Origin: Paragordius varius
Taxonomy: Eukaryota > Nematomorpha
Assembly: GCA_964247055.1 (NCBI GenBank)
Contig: OZ176054.1
Span: 11,656,001 to 11,720,000 of the forward strand
Direction: 5' to 3'
Length of the DNA stretch: 64,000 bases
Position numbers and translations under genes: made by a program. Below the pieces are notes generated by a model that searched no databases, was not told the DNA's origin, and saw only the letters and a list, made by a program, of their open reading frames with translations. Shown here in pieces: positions 1-20,869 of this stretch; the stretch's first letter is position 1; every line of letters begins with the position of its first letter.

Positions 1-242
1 TATTAATTGAAATGGAATATATTATTTAATACATCGATCCATTTTTTACGAGTAAACAAACTCAAAAATACTAAATTAAAAATGGTATCAAATCATCCAA
101 AGATGGAAAAAAACTTGATCATAAAATTTGTTTTTATTAAAGTTATATAAGTATAATGTATAAGTTTTTCAATAAAATAATAAATTTTTATGTGGTTAAA
201 ATGCAATTGTATTCATTTTAAAACGATTATTCTTGTGTTTAG

Positions 243-8472
<8,230 letters not shown>

Positions 8473-9072
8473 TTAAATTTAATACCATGTTTATCATTCC
8501 TGTAAATATTTGAAATAAATTGAATACTATATTTTTTACTATGCATTAATTACAAAAGTATGTTAAAGATATATACTATATTATAGCTTCAAATATGTAA
8601 TATAATATTATTAAACGTAATTTACTATATTTTTTTTGCAATTTTGGAAAAATCTGTGTTTGTGTTACCAACCAATAAGCAAGTCTAATGATTATAGATT
8701 ATCTCTAAACGTAGCTTAGAGAAAAAATCATAAGTTTAAGTTTCGGTTTTACTTAATTTACTTTAACCAAATATTTTAAAATCAATGTATTTTGAATTTT
8801 TTATGAATATAAGACCATCATGTTATGAAAGTCATTTAAACCAATGAACCGACTTCGTGTATTGGAATAAAACTTAGAAAAAATAAATTTATTATAATTA
8901 ATTTTTATAGTACAACCTTTTTAAATGATTTGTAAGCCCAAAAACCAAAGGCCAAACAAGAATCTGATAGTGATACAGGGTATTACTTAATTAAATCATA
9001 TAATATTCGCAACCACATTGTTATTTATTACAGTGAATAGTTGTAAAAACTATTTCAAAAAATATACAGTTT
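8473..9072. other. EFTUD2 3' flank, no gene seen
   Basis: Holds the EFTUD2 polyadenylation signal (AATAAA near 8513) and then AT-rich sequence without recognisable content. The first exon of the aldo-keto reductase is probably somewhere between here and 11230, but I could not find it. Confidence 0.5.
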
Positions 9073-9262
9073 AGTTTAGAGTCTCTTTTTTCCTTTTTTA
9101 TTAAAGGGTAAGGATTTAAATTGTATCTGGACTTGTGAATGCGTTAGCACTCGCCTGCCCAGGGCTGACAGTGAGGATGGAAAAATTGCGTAGTTTCGGG
9201 GTTCTTACTCGGGCACGCAGTGTAAGAATCCAAGCCCCTACCTACTATTTCATCACGCCTCC
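9073..9262 (-). mobile_element. tRNA-derived SINE, copy 1
   Basis: Read on the minus strand it starts GAGGCGTGATG and contains GATTCTTACACTGCGTGCC, GAAACTACGCAATTTTTCC and CTGTCAGCCCTGGGCAGGCG. It ends in a GGAAAAAAGAGACTCTAAA-like tail. It aligns along its whole length with the better-preserved copy at 33786-33975. Confidence 0.8.
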
Positions 9263-9740
9263 ATATACCATAATATCACATTATCCAGCACCATGAAAAT
9301 CCTATTTATTTTCTCATAAATTTTATTTGAAGATATTGATAATAATAGGAAATAGGTGTAACAAGATATTGTATGCATATTTCTTCGAGTTATACAAATT
9401 TCATGTAAAAACAGCCTGTTTGTTGTTAAAGCAGTTGCAACTTCATCACCATTGGAGTTTTATACCCCAGGGCTATGTGAAATTTAAGTTTAAAAAATAT
9501 ATTAGAATAGAGTCAAATTTGATAAACTTACTTTAGCCTTATTAACGCATGATACAATTTTTGATTAATGTAAAATCATACTCATCTCAAAATTTTTCGG
9601 CGCAATATTCTTTATTATATAACACCCTTATCATTGTTTGTCGTATTTAACTTTTGAGGTTTTATCCAAGGCTCATTTTGTAAATGAACTGCAATTTTGA
9701 AAGTTATTTTAGTTAATTATCAAACATTGTTCCCATGTAT

Positions 9741-10310
9741 TTAACACTTCGATTCAAATTGGGGTAACTAAATACCCTTGACTAAATTTGAATTAGAATT
9801 TTATAAAAACTATTGAATGAAACGGTCCCAATTTAAATTTATGCTTCTATTAAAAATAATATAAATATGCCAAAATATCTAAGTAAAATTTTGTTTTAAA
9901 AAAAAGTTCCATGTCAAACTACTTCGACGCCATTTTTATTTTACAAAATTTTTGCAAAATATCGTCTTCATCTAATTTTAAGGGTAAAATTAAAGCTAAT
10001 TTTTTATCTCATTTAACATTGATAGAATAGAAAAAGCGGTTTATTTTGTATTAATTTACAATTTTACCATTGCACACATGTCATGACCAAGTTTTTACCT
10101 TTCGGTTTTAGCTTAAAATGAGTAATACCAGTATTTTTGAATAAAATTTTTTATATATTCTGGTTTATTAATGTTATATATGTGCAAAATTTTGCCATGA
10201 TTTCGATTCCTTCCATATTTTGAAGAATTAAATATTAAACAAGCCTGTTGGGTATACTACCCCAATTTGAATCGAAGGACTAAAATGAATGTGTTGTATC
10301 CAAGTGTTAA
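9741..10310 (+). mobile_element. TTAA-flanked MITE (family T), copy 1
   Basis: A 570 bp non-coding element starting TTAACACTTCGATTCAAATT and ending CCAAGTGTTAA, with TTAA at both ends. The right end carries ACTACCCCAATTTGAATCG, the complement of sequence at the left end. TTAA target duplications are typical of piggyBac and Kolobok superfamilies; which one applies here is not decided. Other copies lie at 19524-20111 and 56001-56538. Confidence 0.82.
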
Positions 10311-11230
10311 AAAGGCTTATACTTTTAAGGGTTTTGTGACTTCTAGAGACTAAAATTGGAACAGCTCTAAAACAAGATTGAAACGGATAACTGGTGTCAA
10401 AGTATATCAAGTTTTTGCTGGTGAAATGTAGCCTCAGAGGTTCCTAAAGTTAATTAGTTACATTTTTTAACCATAATATACATTTTTAGCTGTTGCAATA
10501 GCGATTTAAAAATTTATAGAAAAATGGCGGCAAAAATGTTCGACATGATAATTTTCTTAATAATGCGCAAAGACTAAAAGCATATTATTAAATTTGGCTC
10601 TAAATTATTATGAAGATATTTAAAGTTTAAATCACTATGGATAAAACCACCCTCAAAAAATAGAATGTTAAAATTGTGAATGCAACAGGTATATAAATGT
10701 TTATTATGGTTAAAAAATATAAATCAACTTTGGAAAATAAATTGCTACTTCCCAGCAATCTTAGTTTATTGAATTAATTATATCAGCGATGTCCTTAGAT
10801 TGGCATCTGAATTCGGTACACCAGAAATTAAAATAGTAATTTTAGTTATTTGTCTAATTCGATAGAAGACTGTTTATATTTTATTTTAATAACTTTTAAA
10901 ACAATATATTGCTTACAAATTTAAGTTCTGGGGTAGAAAACTACCTCTAAATGTCGCGTGCAAAAAATGTAATAAGGTATAAAAATCGTTTTCCCAAAAA
11001 ATATTCAATATCATATTGCATAATTTTTGAAACAAACAGTTTGTAAATATTTTTTAACATGTATTCCTGTAGCCTTAAACTCCGAAATTTATTTATTAAT
11101 ATATTCAGATGGTGATAAAAATGCCAAATCACACCGTTACCATATCATCATTTTGCAATATGAAAAATTTAAAATTAAATTCAGGTTACGAAATTCCAAG
11201 TGTTGGAAGTTTTAATTTGATTAACTTTAG

Positions 11231-14200
11231 TTGGAACATATCTGATTGAAGATTACAAAACAATTGATGCTGTTTTGCATACTGCTTTAAAGACTGGCTA
11301 CCGATTGATAGGTATATTTATATGTTTAAAAATAGATACTGCACAAATGTACAATAATGAAAATTATGTTGGCCGTGCCCTTGAAAAAAATATGGCAAAC
11401 TTCAATTTAAAGCGTGAAGATATATTTATAACAACCAAAATTGGTATGAAATAATTAAATATTACAGTAAAAACCGAAATTATACGGACAAAACATAAAA
11501 AAGGATAAATATTTTTAAAAGCAATCATACTTTTTTGAACCTTATTTTTTCTTATATATTAATTATATTATACAATATAAAATATAGAATAATTATTTTT
11601 ACTAATTATAAACGTATATATATTCAGGAGTTATATTTATACAAATCTAGATATAAAAAGTATGGTTGACTTTTAGAGATAAAAATTTTATTGCCTTTAT
11701 ATTTAAACGTATTATCCGTATATAATTTCAGTTTTTCCTGTATTACCGCTTTAGTCCCAGAATTAGATATCGACATGGAAAAATCGATTACCGGTTCGCT
11801 GCAAAATCTTAAAGTAGAGTACCTAGATTTAGTTTTAATCCATTTTCCTGGTCCGGCTTATGGTTTAAGCTCCTCCGATCCCAAAAACAAACAAGTACGC
11901 AAAACCATATGGCAAGGTTTGGAACGAGCCCATTCTCAAGGAAGGATTAGGAGTATTGGTGTTTCCAATTACCAACCGCGTCACATGACAGAATTGTTGG
12001 AATATGCTAAAATACCCCCATGCCTTAATCAAATTGAATTTAATCCGTATTGTTACCCACGAGAAAATATGGAGTTTTGTCAAAAACTTGGTGAGTATTT
12101 GTTTAATATATATATATATATTTAAATCAGTGATACTCAAACCGCGGGCCGCATGCGGCCCTAAGAGTGCTTTAAAATTGCCCTATAACCATATTGATAC
12201 TTAAATTATGTTTTTTATGGATGAATTTTTAAAAGACACATAATCGAATTTTCGCTTATTTTAATATTAATTTAATTTTAGTTTTAATTTTGGTATTTAT
12301 TTTTTACCCAATTTGAAATGTAGAAATCTCGCTACATCAAAAGGATTTCATAATTTTGGCACATTTTGTTTCTGTTGTATTCTATTTTCTTTACTCTTTT
12401 GAATTTTATTGCATTTTTTTGTATTTAAGCAAGCCTTTTACTCAAACTTGCTACATATTTTCATTGCTATCCTGCATTATTTTTTATAACTCATTCCATA
12501 AATATTTTTCAAATCAACATCATTTAATTTCGACCTGTTTTTTTATAGCATAATACAATTTATACTCCTATTTTTTTGAAAAAATACATAATATTTAAAC
12601 ATAAATTCAAGGGATGACATCTTATGCTAAAAACGTAAATTATCCGATAAAAATCGTTCCTTTAAAAAAGAATGGGAAGAAAAATTCTTTGTCGTTTTAA
12701 ATAGAAATGTAGTTACCTGCATATATAAGGAAAACATAAGAAATACAATATTGAAAAACATTTTACAATACATCATTCTCATAAATTACCAGAAAATCAT
12801 GAGGAAAGAAAAGAAAATATAAAAAGATTATGGTATACCAGAAATGAAAATCTATTGTGTCCATAGCTTTCTACCACAAAAAAGCTGTAACATTAGCTTC
12901 GTATGAAATTTGTATATTGAAAAAATATGGACCCGTTTACTGATTCCCAAGTTTCACTTTTTTATTTAGCAAATTCCATGATAAAGATCAAATCATGAGG
13001 CAAATTAAAAAACTTCAACTTTCTGATTCAACTTGTGTTCGACGCATTGAAGATATGTCTAGATATATTTTTAACAATACATTATTGGTCTAAAAAACTG
13101 CAAATATAATTTTCTATTGATTCTAGCACTGATATTAGTTCAACACCATTTTGCAACGACAACATAATCAACGAGGAATATTTAAAATTTTACCAATGAA
13201 TAATATAAGAGAGGAAGTGAGTTTCTTGAAATAATTAGCACTTTTTTCCCATAATAATATATCTATGAAAAAATTGGTTTCGATCTGCACAGATAGCTCT
13301 CCCTCTATGATTGGAATATACAAAGGATTCCTCTTTTAAAAAAGAATTATAATTTGCAAAATATTTTATCCTTCCACTGCTTTATTCATCAGCAAAACTT
13401 GGTTGCGCGTGTAAAAGATGAATCACTCAATTCAGTAATTAAAACAGTTGTGGATATAGATAACCACATCAATGGCAGAGAATTCAACCGCCGTAAATCA
13501 AAAAACCTTCTTTCCGTAGTGAGTTTGATCATATTTTTTGTACACCGCTTGAGATGGCTAAGCCTTAGCAAAATATGAAATAGATTTTTTGTTTTAAGAC
13601 ATGAAATTCTATTATTTATAAAAGATGGCAGAAAATTTTACTAGGAAATTAATAGTGACAAATGGTGAGTTTTGCCTACCTTTGCGACATTACTTATAAA
13701 CTAAGTATTTTTATACACGTCTTCAAGGGAGCAAAATAATAACCCAATTTGCTAATCAAATATTTGCTTTTGAAGAAAAAGTGATAATATAGAAACAAGA
13801 TTTTAATAAAACACTCCTATATTTTCCTATACTTATAAGGATTTATGAAGAAAATATGGAATTAACCGCGGAGATTTATTTAATAATAAACAATAATTTA
13901 CCATTTTTATCAATAATTCAGATTTCAAGTAGAAATAAAAATTTCTTAAAACTCGTTGAAATCCATGGCATATAGATATATCCAATATTAATCAACTTGA
14001 GTATTTCGGTTTTGATCAGGCACATATCATTAAAGAATTCGTAGATTTAAAAAATGATTAATTTGGACGCTTTATTTGAGGAAAATCTTAGCGAAGAAAG
14101 ATATGTAGAGTATTGGCAAGATGTGCCAATAAATAAGAAAATATAAAAAATGTGCTCAAGTAATCCTAACTGTTTTTTCCTCATCTTACACGTGTGAGAA

Positions 14201-15353
14201 GGCATATTTAAAAATGAAGTATGCCAAGAATACGTACAGTAATCGCTTAACCGATGATCAAATGGACGACGTATTGAGATTGGCTTGTCATCAGGTGAAA
14301 CCAAATTTGTCAAAATTATTGGTTAATATCAAAATAAATGTTATCAAATTACCTGAATTTTTTAAACTAAATGGTGCAAAACCAGTTTTTAGCTGGATTT
14401 ACATGCGATCCGCGAAAATTCATTGTGCTGATTTAGAGTATAAATATGTGCATATGTGTAAAATAGCTATGGAATATTTGCCATTATCAGGTTCATGGCC
14501 CTTGAAAAAAAATATATTTTATTTGGCCCGTCAAATTTTTTCGGTGAGTACCACTGATTTAAATTTTTGACTAGCTAAACATCATAACCGGTCTGACTGT
14601 TTAAAAAGGCTATTCATTACGGTCATTAGTCAATATCCATCTGCACAAAATTTAAACAAAACTACTTTATAAACTATCCTGACAAAACATAATACAGATG
14701 TAAAAGCATCAACCTTCGAGTCATTTAAAAAGGCTGTTAATTTTTGTAGTGATTGTTTAACATTAAAATACTTTTAATTAACACACACTATGTTTATAAC
14801 TTTTTTTGATGTTAGTTAATAATCCATTACCCAAATTTTATATGTAATTCTATGAAATCACAAATGTTTGAATACTTTCATATGTTTATGTATCGGATAT
14901 CTACCCTTTTTTAAGGGCCGTTTGTTGATATACAGTTTCCTTAAATCGCAAAAAATCCGGGATCGTGCGATAGAATTTTGATAAATATGCTAATAACTTT
15001 TCATAACATAAATTAAATTATCATAATTGAATTTAAAAAAAACATAAATTTTTATAGGTATAGCGGTACAGGCATTTTCTTCCCTTGGCTCCCAACAAAG
15101 CTCCGGTCAGGCTCTTTTGAAAGACGCTCTTGTTCAAAGCCTCGCACGAAAACATGGTAAAACTGAAGCACAAATCGTTCTCAGATGGGCCTTGCAACAC
15201 AATGTAATTGTAATTCCGAAATCGACAAAAGCCGACCGAATCGTTAGCAATTTCCAATTGTTTGATTTTACCCTAGCCGAAGGTGAAATGCAAAAGTTGG
15301 ATGGACTAAATAAAGATCTTATCCTGGATATTGATACGAGGAATGTGGCTTAG
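11231..15353 (+). CDS. Aldo-keto reductase (AKR superfamily), first exon not found
   Basis: NADPH-dependent carbonyl reductase fold. Exons: 11231-11311, 11336-11443, 11755-12090, 15058-15353 (TAG). The second intron reads in phase, and the first is only 24 nt. The protein runs GTYLIEDYKTIDAVLHTALK ... RLIDTAQMYNNENYVGRALE ... DIFITTKI, then VEYLDLVLIHFPGP, GRIRSIGVSNYQPRHMTELL, QIEFNPYC and VIVIPKSTKADRIVSNFQLF. The catalytic tetrad is visible: Asp of LIDTA, Tyr of QMYNNE, Lys of ITTKI and His of LIHFP. IPKST..RIVSN is the NADPH 2'-phosphate site. The N-terminal strand (about 15-20 residues, ...NG..IP..G) must lie upstream of 11231 and was not located. The third intron contains a whole hAT transposon. 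Substrate class cannot be told from sequence alone. Confidence 0.92.
11312..11335 (+). other. Ultra-short intron (24 nt) in the aldo-keto reductase gene
   Basis: GTATAT at the donor and AATAG at the acceptor. Splicing joins RLID to TAQMYNNE, the strongly conserved DTA..Y.NE core, in phase. Confidence 0.85.
12128..14556 (+). mobile_element. hAT DNA transposon, 2.4 kb, decayed transposase
   Basis: The left end CAGTGATACTCAAACC and right end GGTGAGTACCACTG are inverted repeats. The element is flanked by a perfect 8 bp duplication, ATTTAAAT (12120-12127 and 14557-14564), as expected for hAT. Inside, on the plus strand, are remnants of a BED-finger hAT transposase of the ZBED5/GTF2IRD2-related type: FKKEWEEKFF near 12670, QLSDSTCVRRIEDMS near 13020, FHCFIHQQNLVARV near 13375 and NRLTDDQMDDVLRLACHQV near 14240. 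The frame is broken by many stops and frameshifts, so no transposase can be made. It sits in the last intron of the aldo-keto reductase gene. Confidence 0.92.
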
Positions 15354-15432
15354 TGCATGGGTGCAAACATGATATAAAAAAACTTAATTATCTATTATAA
15401 AACATATATATAGCTATATCGATTATCTATTA

Positions 15433-15705
15433 TAGGGATGGCCAACACTTGGGCAGCATCCGGCTTTTCAAAATATTTTTGCCTCCCATAAGAAATGTTA
15501 AATACAAAATTTTACATAATCTCTATATAAATTCAATTTTCTTAAACCATTTCACTGATTAAATTTTTTTTGAATTTCGGCAAAGCAAAAATTGTTTTAA
15601 AATAAAAATATTAGTTTTTGCTCAAGTTTCAAATAAAACTAATAAAAAAAATATGTATTGCCTATATATCAAGCAAATGCTGCCCATCCGAGCTGGATAC
15701 CCCTG
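15433..15705. mobile_element. Short hAT-type MITE
   Basis: A 273 bp element with imperfect terminal inverted repeats: left TAGGGATGGCCAACACTTGG, complement of the right end CAGGGGTATCCAGCTCGG, both running into GGGCAGCAT. Flanks ATCTATTA and AACTATAA match at 6 of 8 positions, a plausible aged duplication. It lies just downstream of the aldo-keto reductase stop and does not code. Confidence 0.65.
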
Positions 15706-15937
15706 AACTATAATAAACATATTTTTTATTTGCCATTAACCGAACATTAACATCATGCATTGTAGAATTTTTGTGATATTAAACATTTGTATTATTATTA
15801 TACCATCTAGTCCCAAAGATTATACTTGTATCGAAAAAAAATCAAAATTTTATTTTAACGCATTAGATCTCGCTTTACAATTAAACTTTTTATGAATCAA
15901 TTAATATAATAAATGGGTGAATTAATAAATAAATTTA

Positions 15938-16877
15938 TTATTTGTTGAAAGGTGAGATAAAATACAGGTTTTCTGGTATGATGGGATTTTTATGCACATT
16001 TATTAAATCTTTCTTGATGGCTCTTAGATCTTCTAAAATATCATCTTCTGGTAATTGGTATACTATGTAGGGTCGTATAACGATTCCAAATACATTGTGT
16101 TAAGAGTTAAGGATAAATATGAAGTGGATTTAAAATCTAAATTACTTTTATAAAGAATATCGGATATATAAATATTAGATAAATACGAAATAATACCGAA
16201 TTGGAAAAAACCTCTAAAGCCAGTATCGAACAAAAATTAAATAGAACATAAATATTTTTTAATCTACGGAAACCTATATATTTTACAATATATTATTTAA
16301 AAATTATGGAGGGTAAGTTAAGAAAATATATTAACTAAAAGGATATCTGAGACGGTAACTGGTTTGTTACGTTTTTTGCCATTATTTCCATTGGCGTTTC
16401 GGAATTCTGGAAAAGGAATGTAACGCTTATTAACTATGAAATATATGCAAAAAAACTACCAATCGGGTCTTTACTTTTTCGTTTAAGGCTACTTAATTCG
16501 GTATAATGGTGTTTTAAAAGGTTATCGGATAACAATTGTAATTTGTAATCAACGTCTTCTTTTGCTAACCTCCTTTCAAAATCCAATTCAATTTCATCAT
16601 TTTTATGTTTGAACTCATAATAATGATCTATTTCAGTTTTAATAAAAAATATATTTATACCTGCCATTGATAAATTTTGATTTAGCTCGTTTTGCAAATC
16701 ATTTATACCTTGAATCCACTCATATAAGGTTTCATTTGCTAAATTTTCTAATTTTTGATCAATTTCATTTAACTTATCTTTGGAATATCTTGTATTAAAA
16801 ATAAATTTCCATACCTTTCTTTAAGATAGATAAATTGTTGTTCAAGGTTCTTAATAATGATCATAGATTTTTGTCTG
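15938..16877 (-). CDS. BRMS1: BRMS1/Sds3 family subunit of the Sin3-HDAC complex
   Basis: Nuclear co-repressor subunit of the Sin3-histone deacetylase complex. Exons in reading order: 16877-16815, 16788-16460, 16433-16347, 16098-15938 (TAA), all phase-consistent. A further 5' exon above 16928 is likely (intron 16878-16927) but its start codon is unresolved, and it may overlap the DNAJC24 start region. The protein reads NLEQQFIYLKERYSKDKLNE, LQNELNQNLSMAGI, then a charged coiled coil (ELDFERRLAKEDVDYKLQLL), KKRNKPVTVSD and RPYIVYQLPEDDILEDLRAI. These follow the BRMS1 order (NLEKQF..LK..L.KERL, LQENM....AGI, KKP..VSGPYIVYML...DILEDW). Two introns are 26 nt and one looks U12-type. AATAAA overlaps the region after the stop near 15930. 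The assignment is from memory of the family; confidence is good. Confidence 0.85.
16099..16346 (-). other. U12-type (AT-AC) intron in the BRMS1-like gene
   Basis: On the minus strand the intron begins ATATCCTTTT, the classic U12 5' splice site. It ends TCCTTAACTCTTAAC, which holds a perfect U12 branch-site consensus (TCCTTAAC) about 8 nt from an AC terminus. No AG is available in the interval that would give an open frame. AT-AC splicing gives TVSD-NVFGIVIRPYIVYQL in phase (phase 1 on both sides). Confidence 0.82.
16434..16459 (-). other. Ultra-short intron (26 nt)
   Basis: GTAGTT...TTCATAG, between KSKDPI and NKRYIPFPEF of the BRMS1-like gene. Without removal the frame stops at once. Confidence 0.82.
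16789..16814 (-). other. Ultra-short intron (26 nt)
   Basis: GTATGG...ATACAAG, between LKER and YSKDKLNEID of the BRMS1-like gene. Removal restores the family alignment; retention leads to a stop within about 14 codons. Confidence 0.82.
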
Positions 16878-16989
16878 CTGATAAGCAAAATATTTTTTAA
16901 ATCTATATTTTATAAATTAAATCTAACCCTCCGAATCCCCTTTCATCTCCTGAGATACTGAATTTTTTAAACGATACGTTAATCCATGT

Positions 16990-17444
16990 ATGAATTCTTC
17001 AGATGTTCCTAATAGTAAAAATTTATACGAGGTTTTGGAATTGGAAAGAAATTCTTCAATCGACGATATCAAAAATAAATTTAAAGAACTTATAAAGATT
17101 TGGCATCCAGATAAATATGGTAAGTTTGAATTTATAATTAAAGGTTCTGAAAACGATTTCACCAAATCATTGCTTAATGCCTATAAAACTTTAACAAATG
17201 ATAATTACAAACGGGTTTATGATCAGCAATTAGATAAAAACTCATCTTTTCTTATATATGATGAGGTAAAATAATTATTTATTAATAGTTAACGCTTGAT
17301 GAAATGGTGTATGAAGATAATCATTTTATATATCCGTGCAAATGTGGAGAACTTTTTATGCTAAATAATATTTTTTATGACTCCACAAACTTGTATATAC
17401 CCTGTAATTCATGTAGTTTGTCAATAAAAATAATTTTTAATTGA
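16990..17444 (+). CDS. DNAJC24: DNAJC24 / DPH4, J-domain and CSL zinc-finger diphthamide factor
   Basis: DPH4 is the J-protein needed for the first step of diphthamide synthesis on EF-2, binding iron or zinc through its CSL finger. ATG at 16990, stop TGA 17442-17444. Exons 16990-17119, 17144-17265, 17289-17444. The J domain has LYEVLELERNSSIDDIKNKF and WHPDK (HPD motif). The C-terminal finger reads YPCKCGELFML ... YIPCNSCSLSIKIIFN, with the two Cys pairs CKC and CNSC. The second intron is 23 nt (GTAAAATAA...TTAATAG) and is required. The first, 24 nt (GTAAGT...TTAAAG), is a multiple of three and could in principle be retained, but its removal gives a J domain of normal spacing. Divergent with the BRMS1-like gene. 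Confidence 0.92.
17266..17288 (+). other. Ultra-short intron (23 nt) in DNAJC24
   Basis: GTAAAATAATTATTTATTAATAG is reported here as positions only in part: donor GTAAAA, acceptor TTAATAG. Its removal joins YDE to LTLDEMVYED and opens the CSL zinc-finger exon. Confidence 0.88.
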
Positions 17445-19523
17445 GTATTTTTTAAATACATATAAATTTAAGGGCCTATTATTATAAGAACTTGTTGAGA
17501 TATGATTTACGTTTTATCATCGCAATTGTGACTATATATTTCGTATAGTGATATAATAGTTTGTTATATCATCTGTCTCTTGATTGTTTGCGGTTCATAC
17601 GGAATTTATGCTTTTTGGGTTATCATTTGGTTGATGTCCATACCTTTCATATTAACTATCTGAATACTTAGGTGACCAGACGTCCCGCTTTTTCACGATT
17701 ATCTAAAAAAAAATTTTTTTTAATACAAATAAATTTTTTTTATCCGTTTAAATTTTTTATCATAAAATATATTTAAAATCTATTCAATTTTAAATTAAAA
17801 TTTTTTAATTAAAAATATTTATTTTTTTCGAATTTATATCATAAGATTATACACTTTGCTTCCTACTACTACTGTCATCATTATCAAAAAGCCAAGTTAA
17901 TACCACAAATCTCTAGATTAAAAGACAAATTAATACCACCAATCGGTAGCTTACACGTTTATTTCAGAAAATTAAGGTAATTTAATATTTATTATACTAA
18001 TATTTTAGTATTACTTGTCAACATTATTAAAAATCCAAATTAATACCACAAATCCGTAGCTTAAAAGACAAATTGATACCACAAATCGGTACCTTACACG
18101 TTTATTCTAGAAAATTAAGGTAATATAATATTTATTATAATAATAGTAGTTTATGAGTACAAAAAGAGGTTGTAAATTTAACTAAAAATAATAAAAGTAT
18201 TTCCTTTTATCAAAACGAAGAATGAATCATTTGTTAAATGTTTTTTATGCGAGGGGGAATTCACCCTAGAACATTGAGGCAAGCATGATATTACAAAGCA
18301 TATGGAAACACAGAAACATAAAAAAATGTTTGGATATGGCGGCATCATCTTACAAAATGAGCGATTTTTTCGAAAAACCGCTTTTGGAGAGGAAGAAAAA
18401 AATTTAGCATTAGCCGAAGGTGTTTTATCTTTTCACGCCGTTTATCACAATCATTCCTTTAGATCTATGGATTTTACCTCACAAGTTATTCGCACGTAAT
18501 TCCATAAAAAATTTACATGTGCCCGTACAAAGGCTAAAGCCATTGTGTGCAATGTCCTTTCACCACATGCATTTTCCGAAATACAAAAAGATTTGCTGAA
18601 AATTAATTTTTTATCCCTATACTCTGATGCATCAAATCACCATGAAACAAAATTATTTCCCACTTTAATAAGAAATTTGGATTCAGAAACGGGAGTAAAA
18701 ATTAAAATTTTAGATTTAATTTCTTTACCCGGTGAAAATTCCGAAATAATATTTACTTCAATAATGCATATTCTATAAAAAAATAATTTAAAAAAATTAT
18801 CGCATATTGCGCTGACAACACCAATACGAACTTTAGTGGAAAAGCAAGGAGGGGAACAAAAAATATTTTTCTTAAATTAACAGATAATCTTAATCAAAAC
18901 ATTATTGGCGTCGGGTGTGCAGCGCATATAATACACAACGCTATTCAAACAGCTGCTGATTTGTTACCCCTAGATGTGGAAAATGTAGTTGTTAAAATAT
19001 ATTCCTATGTTAATATATACACGGTACGCGTTGAAACGCTATGCAGAAGTTCAATATCAAAAAATGCTTGGATATTGTAAAACTCGTTGGTTAGCTTTTA
19101 TGCCATCTATCGAAAGAATTTTAAAAATGTTGATACTTTAAAATCATTTTTTTATCACAGGACAAATGTCCTACAACTTAAAAAAAGTTTTTTGAAAGTG
19201 ATTCTTCAAAAATATGGTTAGAATTCTTACATAATCAAGCTTCTCTCTTTCAAAATGTTATTAAATTTATAGAAGGTGACAATATTTCGGCAATCGCAGT
19301 AGCCAATGAAGTTAGTAACCTAAAATTTCAATGTTAAGAACGGTTAGAAAATAATTTTATACCATTAACCATCCGCAATATAATAAATAATTTAGAAAAA
19401 CAAGGCTTAATAAATCGCCAAGATATCCTATACCATATAAAAATGTTTTATACAAACTGTAAAGATTATTTGGAAGACTGGACGACACAATTCAATGAAA
19501 TTGATCATTTTCATTGGATAACA

Positions 19524-20111
19524 TTAACACTTGGATACAACACACTCATTTTAGTCCTTCGATTCAAATTGGGGTACTTAAATACCCCAGGCCCGTTCAA
19601 AATAAAATTCTTTAAAAATATGGAAGGAATCGAAACCATGGCAAAATTTTGCACTAATATATAATTAATAAACCGAAATATATAAAAAAATTTATTGAAA
19701 AATACTTGTTATTACTTATTTTAAGCTAAAATTGAAAGGTAAAAATTTAATCAACGTGACATGTGTGCGATGGTAAAATTGAAAAATAATACGAAATAAA
19801 CCGCTTTTTCTATTTCTATCAATGTTTGATGTGTTTTAAATAAAAAATTAGCTTTGATTTTACCCTTAAAATTAAATGAAGACGATATTGTGCAAAAATT
19901 TTGTGAAATGAAAATGGCGTCGAAGTAGTTTGACATGGAACTTTTTTTCCAAAACAAAATTTTATTCAGATATTTTAGCATATTTATATAATTTTTATTA
20001 GGATAGAAGCATAAATTTAAATTGAGACCGTTTTCTTCAGTAGTTTTTAAAATTCCTAACTCAAATTTAGTCTGGAGTATTTAGATACCCCAATTTAAAT
20101 CGAAGAGTTAA
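19524..20111 (-). mobile_element. TTAA-flanked MITE (family T), copy 2, inside the hAT transposase
   Basis: Begins TTAACACTTGGATACAACAC and ends CGAAGAGTTAA. TTAA is duplicated at both ends. Excising it joins FHWITL to KSEFNWCDVQKSFDYI, restoring a continuous reading of the hAT transposase remnant across the target, so the insertion came after the hAT element arrived. Confidence 0.88.
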
Positions 20112-20869
20112 AATCAGAATTTAATTGGTGCGATGTTCAAAAATCATTTGATTATATCTGTTCCCAAAAATTCAAAAAGTAATCTTTCAGAAAAGGATCT
20201 TTTTTCTGAAGAATCATTAGTTAAAAGATATATTAATAATGAAAAACTTGAATTATGGACAAAAGAAAAATATACAGTAGAAAAGAAATGGTTGGAAATT
20301 ACATACAATAATATTTTAAAAATTGTGGAATTCGCACTATCTTTATCTGGAACCAAAGCTGCTACAGAGCGCGTTTTTTCCACAGTAAATCAGGTGTGGA
20401 CATCGGAAAATCAAATTTAAATGTTGAAACTTTAAAGGCCGTTTTATCTGTCAAATATAATTTGACAAATTCTTGTGAAGACTTCTACAACATTTTAAAA
20501 AATGATGACAATCTGCTAAAACGCATTCACTCAAACAAAAAATATACCAAAGAATAAAATATTTTCTTTAAAGTTTTTGTGTTAAAAAAAAACAAAATAA
20601 CTTAAAATATTGTATAAGTCTTCATAATCAAATTATATTTGAACACTTAAAATGGCTTTTATTCAACACTTAAATTTGATTCCGTGTCCTTACTTAATTT
20701 ACTGTGGGAAAACGCGTTCAATAGCAGTGGTTCAGGTAAAGATAATGCAAATTCTACAATTAAAATATTATTGTATGGAACATAATTTGTTTAAAAATGA
20801 TTGTGTAAACCATTTCTATCCTATGCTATGTATTTTTTTCTGCTGTCCATAATATAAGTTTTCATTCAA

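Noticed and set aside
16923-17165. Minus-strand open frame across the DNAJC24 start
   Set aside because: Mostly antisense to the J domain. Only its last part may overlap a BRMS1-like 5' exon, and in a different frame.
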